Position numbers and translations under genes: made by a program. From positions 1 through 64,000 of the forward strand of contig DATARD010000062.1 in NCBI GenBank assembly GCA_036264355.1: a DNA stretch of 64,000 nucleotides, read 5' to 3'. Below, piece by piece: positions 1 to 7,096 of the stretch. A model generated the notes under the pieces. That model saw nothing but the letters and a program-made list of their open reading frames with translations, searched no databases and was not told where the DNA came from. Source of the DNA: UBA5704 sp036264355. GTDB taxonomy: Bacteria; Acidobacteriota; Thermoanaerobaculia; Multivoradales; UBA5704. Position 1 is the stretch's first letter. Every line of letters begins with the position of its first letter.

Positions 1-88
1 CCCCGTGAACGACCCCCTCGCGGAGATAGTTATCCCAATAAGATGAACAGTTTAAGCTTCGAGGCGGCGATTAGGCTTCGCTAGGTCG

Positions 89-420
89 TCAGGGAGTTGA
101 GGCTCCCAGCTTCGCCGCCATCTCTCGCCTCCGCCGTCCGCCCAACTCGCCGTTCCACCAGCAGAACGGCCCCAGCAGCGCGTAGACGAATCCGGGCAAA
201 CCGATCCGGATGCCCACGCCAGCCCAGGCGAGAGCCATCGAGAGCAGGCCCACCGCGACGAAGATCAGGTAGTGGCGCATCCAGGTGCGGGCCTCGATTT
301 GCTCCAGTGCGTTGAGATCGAGCGCGTTGCGCCGGGACCAGGCGTGCGCGTAGAGGAGAGCCAGGCAGGCGAACACGGCGAAGAAGCCCAAGCCATTGGT
401 AGATCCTGTGTTCCTCTCAT
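89..420 (-). pseudogene. TMEM175-like channel, C-terminal fragment
   Basis: About 105 residues of a polytopic membrane protein, beginning around NGLGFFAVFACLALLYAH and ending GGRRRREMAAKLGASTP. Three hydrophobic helices are visible, and the pattern resembles the second half of bacterial TMEM175-type (DUF1211) potassium channels. The first half, which should carry the family's N-terminal RxxxFSD helix, is absent. The reading frame runs upstream straight into group II intron domains V-VI, so the open frame that reaches position 526 is a chimera of intron and gene. The sequence beyond the intron's other end (4622 onward) does not encode the missing N-terminal half. I infer a truncated, non-functional gene. 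The first 88 bases of the window show no feature. Confidence 0.55.
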
Positions 421-458
421 GTAGCCAAGCTACGGTTGATTTGCACAAGACCCCCCGT

Positions 459-494
459 TCAAACCGTGCATGCGGATTTCCCGCACACGGCTTA
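459..494 (-). ncRNA. Group II intron domain V hairpin
   Basis: The minus strand reads AAGCCGTGTGCGGGAAATCC followed by GCATGCACGGTTTGA. This gives the AGC catalytic triad, a GAAA-type terminal loop and the closing CGGTTT strand of domain V, the most conserved part of group II introns. The sequence immediately 3' (about 421-458) is the expected domain VI region. Confidence 0.85.
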
Positions 495-504
495 CGGGTG
501 GTCC

Positions 505-1044
505 CTCGGGCCGCCGCATTGTGCAAGTTCCAGGAGCGCGGCGTCTCTGGGCCTCCTGGGGCTCGTCAGGCCGCAGGGGGGACATCCAGCTCAGAAACGT
601 CTCTCCCGATTCTCGCTTGGCGGCGGACCACAGTCGTCTGGGCTGTTGTCGCACTTTTTCGCTCGGCCTACGGCCGACGGGGTCGTTAGGTCCGCTCTTG
701 GCGGCCATTCCCTCGCGCTTACCGGCTTCGACGACACAACCACCCCAGGGACCCTTCCCTCCCGCGGCGTTATTCGTCGCCGCGATCAACGGGACTACGA
801 TCCCCTCGGACTCCCGCTGCGCACGGCCCGACTTCGCCTTCGGCTTATACGGGCGCGCCTGCCGCGACAACGGCCGCGCAGACGGGTCTCTCGTGTTCCG
901 CGTGTCTCCTTGTCCACGTGCTGCGCCCCGTACCCCGCCGGAACCCTGCTCTGGCTCCGGTTCTCCAGAGCAAGACGTGGCCTTCGCCGTGACATGAGCG
1001 GCTCGGCTCCCGGTTTGTAAATCTATCGAGGCTGCAGGCTTCAC
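505..1044 (-). pseudogene. Intron-encoded reverse transcriptase, N- and C-terminal scraps
   Basis: The frame begins with the leader peptide usual for intron RT ORFs (EGIVVPLIAATNNAAGGKG and RLWSAAKRESGE). It then jumps directly to a C-terminal tail (PPVSRVREIRMHGLNGG) that overlaps domain V. The reverse-transcriptase palm with its YADD box and the maturase domain are missing, a deletion of roughly 400 codons compared with full-length intron proteins. Residues before about position 85 of this frame lie in intron domains I-III and are probably not coding. Confidence 0.65.
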
Positions 1045-1072
1045 TTCATGTTGCGGCCCGTGGACTTGCTCC

Positions 1073-1080
1073 CTCCTTAG
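1073..1080. repeat. Left target-site duplication (CTCCTTAG)
   Basis: The 8-bp direct repeat CTCCTTAG lies immediately outside the left inverted repeat. The identical octamer at 4451-4458 flanks the right end. Eight-base duplications are characteristic of IS1595-family insertion. Confidence 0.9.
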
Positions 1081-1100
1081 GGCAACAATATACTTGACTC
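1081..1100 (+). repeat. IS1595-type left terminal inverted repeat
   Basis: GGCAACAATATACTTGACTC matches the reverse complement of 4431-4450 at 17 of 20 positions. Confidence 0.9.
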
Positions 1101-1128
1101 AGGAGCGGGGCGGTGGTAGTCTTGCTTC

Positions 1129-2091
1129 ATGGAAAGCAAGAACTCTCCCCGCCTGCCCCGTACCCTCCTCGAAGCGGTCCGCCACTTCGCCGATGCGGAT
1201 GTCTGCCGGGAGTTCATGGTCTCGCTCCGCTGGCCGAACGGCGTCACCTGCCCCGCCTGCGGGCGTGCCGACGTGCGCTTCATCGCCACCCGGAAGCTCT
1301 GGGAGTGCAAGGACAAGCACCCGCGCAAGCAGTTCTCTATCAAGGTCGGAACGATCTTCGAGGATTCACCGCTGGGCATGGACAAGTGGCTCCCGGTAGT
1401 GTGGTTGATTGCCAACTGCAAGAACGGTATCAGCTCGTACGAGGTCGCGCGCGACTTGGGCGTCACCCAGAAGACGGCGTGGTTCATGCTTCAGCGGGTG
1501 CGCGTTGCGATGGAGACCGGCACCTTCCAGAAGATCGCCGGTGAAGTCGAGGTGGACGAAACCTTCATCGGCGGGCTTGCCAAGAACATGCACAAGAAAG
1601 TCCGGGAAGCCAAGATCCACGGCACCGGCCCGACCGACAAAACCGCCGTCCTCGGCGTATTGCAACGGGACGGCGAAGTCCGCGCGTTCGTGGTCGAGAA
1701 CCGGAAGAAGAAGACCCTCCAGGCCAAGGTCCGGGAGAACGTCGAGCCCGGTTCCGAGGTCTTCACCGACACGCTCCGCTCCTACGAGGGATTGTCCCCC
1801 GAGTACGCCCACGAAGCGGTCAACCACGCCGAGCGCTACGTCGAAGGCAATGTCCACACCAACGGCCTGGAGAACTTCTGGTCTCTCCTGAAGCGGTCGC
1901 TGGGCGGCACGTACGTTGCCGTCGCCCCGTTCCACCTTCACCGCTACGTCAATGAGCAGGTTTTCCGCTACAACCCCCGGCAGGGAACGGACGGCGGGCG
2001 GTTCCTTGCGGTCGCCGCCAACACGGTCGGCCGTCGCCTCACCTACAAAGAACTGATCGCTGCGGACGGTGACGTCCAGAAGGAGGAATGA
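1129..2091 (+). CDS. IS1595-family (ISXO2-like) DDE transposase
   Basis: The 320-residue protein is full length for the family. An N-terminal zinc ribbon is visible at about residues 40-65 (CPACG, then a WEC...KHPRKQFS segment). It is followed by a helix-turn-helix-like region (SSYEVARDLGVTQKTAWFMLQR). The catalytic DDE core contains VEVDETFIGG at about 140, VFTDTLRSYEGL at about 215, and HTNGLENFWSLLKRSLGGTY near 245. These give the acidic residues expected for IS1595. The ATG at 1129 is 48 bp inside the left terminal repeat, and the ribosome site is weak. The small ORF at 2096 begins five bases after its stop. The gene looks intact, so the element may be active or recently active. Confidence 0.95.
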   Translation: MESKNSPRLPRTLLEAVRHFADADVCREFMVSLRWPNGVTCPACGRADVRFIATRKLWECKDKHPRKQFSIKVGTIFEDSPLGMDKWLPVVWLIANCKNGISSYEVARDLGVTQKTAWFMLQRVRVAMETGTFQKIAGEVEVDETFIGGLAKNMHKKVREAKIHGTGPTDKTAVLGVLQRDGEVRAFVVENRKKKTLQAKVRENVEPGSEVFTDTLRSYEGLSPEYAHEAVNHAERYVEGNVHTNGLENFWSLLKRSLGGTYVAVAPFHLHRYVNEQVFRYNPRQGTDGGRFLAVAANTVGRRLTYKELIAADGDVQKEE

Positions 2092-2095
2092 TCCA

Positions 2096-2272
2096 ATGGC
2101 TTCGCCACACCTGAAACATAAGCCTCCGGAGGCACCCCTGAGCGAAGAGGAAGCGCGCGCGACTTTCGAGCGTTTCAAACAGATCACTAGCGGACTGCTG
2201 CGAGTACCCAAGAGCGAACTGGAAGCGAAACTATCCGAGAGACGCGCCGATTCGCGCCGCCCAGTTAAATAA
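2096..2272 (+). CDS. Small accessory protein of the IS1595 element
   Basis: A 58-residue hydrophilic protein (MASPHLKHKPPEAP..., FERFKQITSGLLRVPKSELE). The ATG at 2096 was chosen because AGGAGGA lies 8 bases upstream, inside the end of the transposase gene. The two genes are therefore likely translationally coupled. Small proteins with an FxxFxxxxxxLLxVPKxEL pattern are often found directly after IS1595-type transposases; I recall this from family context and it is not proven here. Function is unknown, possibly a transposition accessory. Confidence 0.7.
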   Translation: MASPHLKHKPPEAPLSEEEARATFERFKQITSGLLRVPKSELEAKLSERRADSRRPVK

Positions 2273-2382
2273 TGTCTCATCTCCTTCCCCTGATCAGGTG
2301 AGCGAGCCGCAACACAAAAATGGTCAACAGTATGGCCTCGCAGATAGCAAAGAATGCAGCCCCGCTGTAATCGTCGGCGCTT

Positions 2383-3177
2383 ATGTCTTCGCTCGCTTTT
2401 TGGCGCGTTGTGGAGTATGCGAGCATAGGCGTCATAATTGTTGGCGTGGTCGGAGAATACGTCTCCGACTTTGTTATTCGGGATGCAAAGAAGAAAGAAA
2501 GGCTCGGCAAGATCTCCACTTTAGTGCTGATCGCTGGATTAGCTTTGGAACTCCCCGCCGTCAGGCTAACCGAGGTGCAGATAGCAGCGATCCAACTGGA
2601 GACGGCCCGCGCGCAAAGTGTGGCTGAGTCAGCTAAGGCGACCTCCAAAGGATTCGAGAAGGACATAGCGGGGGCGAATAAGATTGCGAAATCAGCGGAA
2701 GAGCATGCAGCGCAACTTGAGGCAGAGGCCGCGATCCTGCGAACAAAGGCGGCGAACGCAGAGCGAAGGCTCTTGGAACTGCGGCAGCGCATGGAACCGC
2801 GGCACTTAACGGCTAGACAGCGCGAGGCGATGACGGGCCGCCTTAGCTCCGGCCCGAAGGGATATGTAGTGATGTTTTGCACAACGGGGAACGCAGAAGC
2901 GTGCGATTTTGCAAAGGAATTAGCGGTAGCTTTAGTTGCCAGTGGATGGACGATCAAAGAGTTTACCAACTCGGGCGTGCTGACGTTTCCAGCCGGTATT
3001 ACGATAGTGACACACTCAAGAGTGACGCCTGCGCGGCTCACGACACTAATAAAGGCATTCGCGGCGGCACATATCGCGGTACGAATAAACGCGGGCGCCG
3101 AAATGGTGTTCGATGATATTGATCTTGTGATCAGCGGTAAGCCACAGGCCGCCACCGATACGCCGCCGGTTAACTGA
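2383..3177 (+). CDS. Membrane-anchored coiled-coil protein, unknown function (cargo)
   Basis: A 264-residue protein. Two hydrophobic helices (residues about 8-30 and 42-62) are followed by a long alanine/glutamate-rich coiled coil (about 62-145, ending RRLLELRQRME). A soluble C-terminal domain (about 155-250) includes GYVVMFCTTGNAEACDFAKELA and TFPAGITIVTH. The topology suggests a membrane-tethered sensor or effector with the C-terminal domain in the cytoplasm or periplasm. Codon use and GC are visibly lower than in the surrounding genes, indicating a different donor. Its 3' end overlaps the convergent XRE gene by 8 bp. I do not recognise a named family. The 110 bases upstream of its ATG show no clear promoter. 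Confidence 0.75.
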   Translation: MSSLAFWRVVEYASIGVIIVGVVGEYVSDFVIRDAKKKERLGKISTLVLIAGLALELPAVRLTEVQIAAIQLETARAQSVAESAKATSKGFEKDIAGANKIAKSAEEHAAQLEAEAAILRTKAANAERRLLELRQRMEPRHLTARQREAMTGRLSSGPKGYVVMFCTTGNAEACDFAKELAVALVASGWTIKEFTNSGVLTFPAGITIVTHSRVTPARLTTLIKAFAAAHIAVRINAGAEMVFDDIDLVISGKPQAATDTPPVN

Positions 3178-3397
3178 GGAAATCTTCCACGCTCCGCCCG
3201 TAGATCTCCGCGAACCGCGCCAACTCGATCGGGTCGATTCGGCGCTCGCCGTTCTCCACCTTGGAGACGTAGCTCTGCGGCTTCCCCAGCTTCTCCGCTA
3301 CCTGTACCTGCGTAAGCTTCGCCGCTTCCCGCGCTTCGCGTAGCCGGGTGAGCATGCGTTGATAGTCCGAGTCGTGAACAGGCGCCATGGTGGGCAC
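3170..3397 (-). CDS. XRE-family transcriptional repressor (cargo)
   Basis: A 75-residue protein that is essentially one helix-turn-helix domain. REAREAAKLTQVQVAEKLGK and the recognition-helix region QSYVSKVENGERRID are classic Cro/C1-type HTH. The start could be GTG at 3397 (GGGGAT lies upstream at a plausible distance) or ATG at 3388. Two strong palindromes at 3415-3464 lie just upstream, between this gene and the rightward 249-aa gene. Autoregulation and control of the divergent cargo gene are therefore likely. Confidence 0.9.
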   Translation of the reverse strand: MPTMAPVHDSDYQRMLTRLREAREAAKLTQVQVAEKLGKPQSYVSKVENGERRIDPIELARFAEIYGRSVEDFLS

Positions 3398-3414
3398 AGT
3401 CTTTATCCCCTTCC

Positions 3415-3464
3415 GGGATATCCCAGTATGGGTTACACTCCCTCAGTATCCCAGGACGGGATAC
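3415..3464. promoter_or_regulatory. Palindromic operators between XRE and cargo gene
   Basis: GGGATATCCC at 3415-3424 is a perfect 10-bp palindrome. GTATCCC-AGGAC-GGGATAC at 3446-3464 is a perfect 7-bp inverted repeat with a 5-bp spacer. Both share the GGGATA half-site, and a weaker GTATGGG copy lies between them. They sit in the divergent promoter region of the XRE gene. This is the expected arrangement for a dimeric Cro-like repressor. Confidence 0.7.
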
Positions 3465-3529
3465 AGAAGCGGCCAGAGGGGAGGTGAAGAGGCAGCCGAG
3501 CAACGACAGAAGCGCGAGCAGAGAGACGC

Positions 3530-3548
3530 GGGGCCGGTGTCCGGCCCC
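3530..3548 (+). promoter_or_regulatory. GC-rich hairpin in the 5' leader of the 249-aa gene
   Basis: GGGGCCGG-TGT-CCGGCCCC forms a perfect 8-bp stem about 75 bases before the ATG. A second palindrome, CTCCGGCCGGAG, occupies 3586-3597. No T-tract follows either, so these are leader RNA structures of unknown role rather than clear terminators. Confidence 0.45.
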
Positions 3549-3620
3549 AACAGATGAACAAGCGGCCCCGACAGGAGCTTGAGCCCTCCGGCCGGAGCCT
3601 GACTGAGCACAGGAGGACCT

Positions 3621-4370
3621 ATGCCCAGCTTGCCGAAGTCTACCCCGGACGGCCCGTGCGCCGTTCCGGCTGTGATCCTTCCCGCACGTTTCGAAGACTT
3701 CGAGGGGTTCCGAGAAACTACCCTCGCCGTTTTCACCGAGCCCGGAGCGAACGCCGCTCTCCGGACCGTGGGGAATCTGCTCTACACGGCCGCCCTGGAG
3801 TACTGCCAGCACTGGCCCGTGGAACCGGCCGGGGCCTTCTTCCACCAAGCGCGCGCCGTCCTCGCCGATCTTCGCCACCTGGAGGGGTGGCTCGCCCATC
3901 TCGACATGGAGCGGACGGCATCCGCCTTGACCGCGGAGGAGGAGCGGCTGTCCGCCTTGTGCGGGACGTTCGTCCCGGCCTTGAAGTCGATCGGCGATGC
4001 CCTGGAATTTGAACTCGGGCCGCCGGTAGATCCCCGCGCCGTTCCACCCCTGGAAGAGGTCTTCCGGGAGTGCGATCCCCTCCCCTGGAAGGACCAGCAA
4101 GCCGCCGCCCGGAATTGGGTCATCACCGCATGGCTGCGGGGGACTGGCGAGGGCGGAGGGTTGCCCCGGCTCCTGCGGCAGGTGCGGGAGCTGGCGGACC
4201 GGACGGGTTCCTTCTCCTTCTACCACGTCGTGGGCTTGGAGACGGTCTCCCTCATCCGGGAGTACGCTTCCGCCTTCCCGACAGAGAACCGAGACCTCGC
4301 CGAGCACCTCCTTGCCGCCGCGGACATTCCCCCCGACGCCGTCGAGCACTACACCGCGGCACTCGCATAG
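3621..4370 (+). CDS. Unknown 249-aa protein (transposon cargo)
   Basis: A soluble, mostly alpha-helical protein with no signal peptide or membrane segment. AGGAGG four bases before the ATG at 3621 supports this start. Notable segments are NLLYTAALEYCQHWPVEP, EGWLAHLDMERTASALTAEE and TGSFSFYHVVGLETVSL. GC content and codon use match the host-like genes, unlike the neighbouring coiled-coil gene. It is transcribed away from the XRE repressor across the operator region and ends in a strong intrinsic terminator at 4379. No family recognised; its position suggests a repressor-controlled accessory function. Confidence 0.75.
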   Translation: MPSLPKSTPDGPCAVPAVILPARFEDFEGFRETTLAVFTEPGANAALRTVGNLLYTAALEYCQHWPVEPAGAFFHQARAVLADLRHLEGWLAHLDMERTASALTAEEERLSALCGTFVPALKSIGDALEFELGPPVDPRAVPPLEEVFRECDPLPWKDQQAAARNWVITAWLRGTGEGGGLPRLLRQVRELADRTGSFSFYHVVGLETVSLIREYASAFPTENRDLAEHLLAAADIPPDAVEHYTAALA

Positions 4371-4378
4371 ACCCGGAG

Positions 4379-4406
4379 GCGGGGCGGAGACGCCCCGCTT
4401 CTCTTT
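4379..4406 (+). terminator. Rho-independent terminator
   Basis: GCGGGGCG-gaga-CGCCCCGC (perfect 8-bp stem, 4379-4398) is followed by TTCTCTTT. It lies 9 bases after the stop of the 249-aa cargo gene, just inside the right end of the transposon. Confidence 0.85.
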
Positions 4407-4430
4407 AGCCAGAGCGCACGGGTTGTCACT

Positions 4431-4450
4431 GCGTGAAGTATATTGATGCC
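4431..4450 (-). repeat. IS1595-type right terminal inverted repeat
   Basis: Reads GGCATCAATATACTTCACGC inward and matches the left end at 17 of 20 positions. Confidence 0.9.
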
Positions 4451-4458
4451 CTCCTTAG
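4451..4458. repeat. Right target-site duplication (CTCCTTAG)
   Basis: Exact copy of the octamer at 1073-1080. The duplicated bases belong to the interrupted group II intron. Confidence 0.9.
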
Positions 4459-4711
4459 AGGCTCTTGACACCCCGCTTCGGACAGGAGGATCTCTCCTCC
4501 TGCCGGGGGTCTGCTTACCGGGCGCTCCGGCGCTTACCCGGACGGGACTCTCACCCGCTGGAGACTCACAGCATGCAGGCCAAGACCTCAGTTCCCGATC
4601 TCGCTCTGCTTCACGACGCACCGTGGCCAGACTCTATCGCACTCCTCGGACCGAGCCGATCGACTGGCGGCAGCGGCGCTGGATTGCGCGGGGATCGTCC
4701 AGGCCACGACA

Positions 4712-4910
4712 GAATGGCGCCGGCCAGACCGTCCGTGGCTTCTGACGCGCCAAAATCGGATTGGTCAAGATGTCTTGAGCTTCTGCTGAGCCGGAATGGG
4801 GCCTGCTCAGCCCGGCATCGGCTCCTGATGAATGGGAATGGCGCCGTTCAAGCCGGCGTCCGCTTCTGATGACGAAGAATGGAGCGGCTCAGCCCGTCGC
4901 GCCGGCCTCA
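4712..4910. repeat. Tandem array of degenerate 41-42-bp repeats
   Basis: Five copies start near 4712, 4753, 4794, 4836 and 4878. Each has a GAATGG-type start, a TCA(A/G)(A/C)CC-like middle and a GCTTCTGATGA-like end. The last copy runs into the 3' end of the HicB-like gene. Nothing else was seen between the intron 5' end (4621) and that gene. Confidence 0.6.
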
Positions 4911-5153
4911 AGCAACGTTCAGCATCTTGTTGGCATAGTCCCTGCCCGCCGTCGGCGGCGGCGGCGGAAGGACCTTGCCATCCTTCTTATACAGATCAAT
5001 GACCTCGTCGACGATCTCGCACAGCTCTGCGAAAACCGCTCTTTCGTCGTCTCCGTGGCAACCGCCATAGAGCAAGCCGGGGCAGCTTCCTACAAAACAC
5101 TGATCGTCCGGCGACCACTCAACGATCTTGACGGACTGTGCGCCGTCTTTCAG
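4908..5153 (-). CDS. HicB-like solitary antitoxin-fold protein, apparent CTG start
   Basis: An 81-residue protein with the segments VKIVEWSPDDQCFVGSCPG, GGCHGDDERAVFAELCEIVD and GKVLPPPPPTAGRDYANKM. These match the N-terminal (partial RNase-H-fold) HicB domain. The C-terminal DNA-binding helices of full HicB antitoxins are absent. The frame has no ATG, GTG or TTG start. Its first codon is CTG at 5151-5153, directly after the TGA of the upstream M48 peptidase gene, and GGAGGGG lies at the end of that gene. I infer CTG initiation by translational coupling. No HicA-type toxin is adjacent. The residue pattern is clearly protein-coding, but the start is uncertain. Confidence 0.75.
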   Translation of the reverse strand: MKDGAQSVKIVEWSPDDQCFVGSCPGLLYGGCHGDDERAVFAELCEIVDEVIDLYKKDGKVLPPPPPTAGRDYANKMLNVA

Positions 5154-6947
5154 TCACCCCTCCTTCGCCTCCGTTAACACCGCCCGGTCCCTTAGCTTGC
5201 TGGCGGCGGGCGACAGCGGGGCGTTGGTCAAGATCTTGTTGATGCGCTCGACGGCTCGCACCGGATCTCCCATGCCTTGGTAGAGGATGACCTCGCCGTA
5301 GAGGTTGTCGGCGAGGACGTTCAGGCGCTCGAGGACGTCTTTGGCGTACTGGCCGTCCGGATAGCGGCGGAGGTATTCGGCGCCGTTGGCGAGGTCGTCG
5401 TAGGTCTTGACCTCGCGGGCCAGACGGTCGCTCGCGACTTTGCGGATGTCGGCGTCGCGATCCTGGAGGGCGAGTTGCTGGAGGGCTGACAGCTCCTTCA
5501 AGTTCGGCGCGAGGTTGCGCAGGCCCATCTGGGCGCGCTTGCCTTGCGGGCTGTCGGGCGCGGACTGCCAGGCCGCCAGGTAGCGGGAGACCCCCTCGGT
5601 CTGGTTGCCCAGGCGGCTGTAGGCGTCGCCGAGGGCGAGGCCGACTTCCGGCGCTTCCTTGACGTCCGGGAAGTTGCTCATGAAGCTGACCAGGAACGAG
5701 GTCTCGTAGATGCCGCCGCCGAGGACCTGGACGGCTTTCGGATAGAGCTCCTTGCGCTTGGCGTCGAGATCCGCGATCTCGGCTTGCAGCGCGGGCGCCA
5801 GCTCGCTCTTGGGATCGAGGACGCGCACGGCCGACAGCTCGTCACGGTATTTGCGAATCACCGCCCCGTAGTCGCGGGAGAGCGACGGCTTCGCGAGCTC
5901 GGCGTCGCGCTGGCGGTGCAGGGAGGCGAGGCGGATGCCGTCGGCGATCTTCCCCTGCGGCCAGGTGGCGAGGCAGGCAAGGTCGAGGAAGGGCATCGCT
6001 TGCGGTCCCTTCTTCAGCAGATCCTGCACATGCTCCCCGGGGCGCTGCTGGGCATGCTGTTCCGGCTTGTGCGGCTTTTCCTTCGCCTTCCAGGAGGCGA
6101 GGAGGGCCTGGGTGCGCATCCGGTAGGCGTCGGCCGACTGCCGTGGCTGGATCTTCCAGGTCTCCTTGCGGGCGGACGCGTAGCGCTGGCGCTCTTCGCC
6201 GAAGGGGTGGGTCTGCATGTAGCCGTACTCGCGGAGCTGGGGCGTCTTCTTGTTCATCGCCTCCCACATCCGCTGCGCGCCGTTGGGGTTGTAGCCGGCG
6301 AGCGCCGACAGCCGCTGCCCCTCGGCGTCCGCTTCGTCTTCATTCTCCCGGCTGTAGCTGCGGAGCAACAGCTCGCTCAACACCAGGCTCGCGGCGGCAG
6401 CGCCCTGGACGCGGTCGGTGCCGTAGTCCACGCCCACCCGGGGGTCGTAGGGGATGTTCGGGTTGGTCGGCTGCCGGTTCTTCTGGTCGAGCATCACGCC
6501 CACGGTCAAGAGGTTGCCGAGGACGTTCATCAGGATCGCCCGGCGTTGCATCTTCTTGTAGTGCTCGTGGACCATGTGCCCGATTTCATGGCCGAGGACG
6601 GAGGCGAGCATGTCGTCGTCGAGACCGATGTCGAGCAGTCCGCGGGTGACGAAGATCTGGCCGCCCGGCAGGGTGAAGGCGTTCGGCACCGGCATCTCGA
6701 TCAGTGTGAAGGTGTAGGGAAACTGCTGGTAGTCGGACTGCTGCGCCAGCTCGTAGGCGATACGGTTGATCCGCGCCAGCTCCGCCGGGTTGTCATAGAT
6801 GCCGTACTGCGTCACGACTTCCTGGGCCGCTTGCAGGCTCTTCTCGAAGAGACCGGGGTCGGAGATGGTTTGCGCGGCGACGTCCCGGAGGGGCAGGACA
6901 AGCAGGGTGACCAGAACGGCGGCGACCAGGCGGGACGTGTTCCTCAT
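5154..6947 (-). CDS. Periplasmic M48-family metalloprotease with C-terminal repeats
   Basis: A 597-residue secreted protein. A signal peptide spans residues 1-25 (LVAAVLVTLLVLPLRDVAAQ). The M48 peptidase domain covers about 35-270, with the zinc motif VLGHEIGHMVHEHY near residue 119 and the downstream glutamate in SRENEDEADAEGQRL. The 300-residue C-terminal part is alpha-helical and TPR-like (EVGLALGDAYSRLGNQTEGV). This arrangement resembles BepA-type proteases of outer-membrane quality control; similarity to BepA is inferred from layout. The ATG at 6947 begins the signal peptide. The HicB-like gene follows with no gap. Confidence 0.9.
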   Translation of the reverse strand: MRNTSRLVAAVLVTLLVLPLRDVAAQTISDPGLFEKSLQAAQEVVTQYGIYDNPAELARINRIAYELAQQSDYQQFPYTFTLIEMPVPNAFTLPGGQIFVTRGLLDIGLDDDMLASVLGHEIGHMVHEHYKKMQRRAILMNVLGNLLTVGVMLDQKNRQPTNPNIPYDPRVGVDYGTDRVQGAAAASLVLSELLLRSYSRENEDEADAEGQRLSALAGYNPNGAQRMWEAMNKKTPQLREYGYMQTHPFGEERQRYASARKETWKIQPRQSADAYRMRTQALLASWKAKEKPHKPEQHAQQRPGEHVQDLLKKGPQAMPFLDLACLATWPQGKIADGIRLASLHRQRDAELAKPSLSRDYGAVIRKYRDELSAVRVLDPKSELAPALQAEIADLDAKRKELYPKAVQVLGGGIYETSFLVSFMSNFPDVKEAPEVGLALGDAYSRLGNQTEGVSRYLAAWQSAPDSPQGKRAQMGLRNLAPNLKELSALQQLALQDRDADIRKVASDRLAREVKTYDDLANGAEYLRRYPDGQYAKDVLERLNVLADNLYGEVILYQGMGDPVRAVERINKILTNAPLSPAASKLRDRAVLTEAKEG

Positions 6948-7096
6948 GAGGGGGGCCTCTCAACGTGCGATGACAGTTTTCCGAAAGAGGGCATCACCGT
7001 GGTAACACGGCGATGGTCCAAAAAAACTCCCGTTCCAGACTACCAGGAACAGCCTGGGATCGAGACGGCCGCCGGTCTGTGGTAGCGTCTGCGCCC

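Larger units (their letters stand above)
1081..4450 (+). mobile_element. IS1595-family transposon with cargo genes (3,370 bp)
   Basis: The left end is GGCAACAATATACTTGACTC. The right end, read inward, is GGCATCAATATACTTCACGC, matching at 17 of 20 positions. An exact 8-bp duplication flanks the element. It encodes an ISXO2-like transposase, a small accessory ORF, and three further genes unrelated to transposition: a membrane/coiled-coil protein, an XRE repressor and a 249-aa unknown. A rho-independent terminator closes the last gene. Most IS1595 elements are far shorter, so this is a passenger-carrying form. It inserted into a group II intron. Confidence 0.9.
421..4621 (-). mobile_element. Group II intron remnant, split by a transposon
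   Basis: Read on the minus strand. The 5' end at about 4621 starts GTGCGTCGTGAAGC and continues with the GTGAGTCTCC...GGGTGAGAGTCCC...GGGTAAGC pattern typical of bacterial group II domain I. The 3' end near 421 (GGCTAC) follows a canonical domain V hairpin at about 459-494. The 1081-4450 transposon and its target duplication interrupt the intron. Without them it is only about 820 nt, because the reverse-transcriptase ORF is almost entirely deleted. The intron therefore cannot encode its own mobility, although catalytic domain V looks intact. Exact 5' and 3' boundaries are estimates from sequence motifs. Confidence 0.8.

Noticed and set aside
2277..4349. A 690-residue minus-strand open frame across the transposon cargo
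   Set aside because: It runs opposite three supported genes and has no domain pattern.
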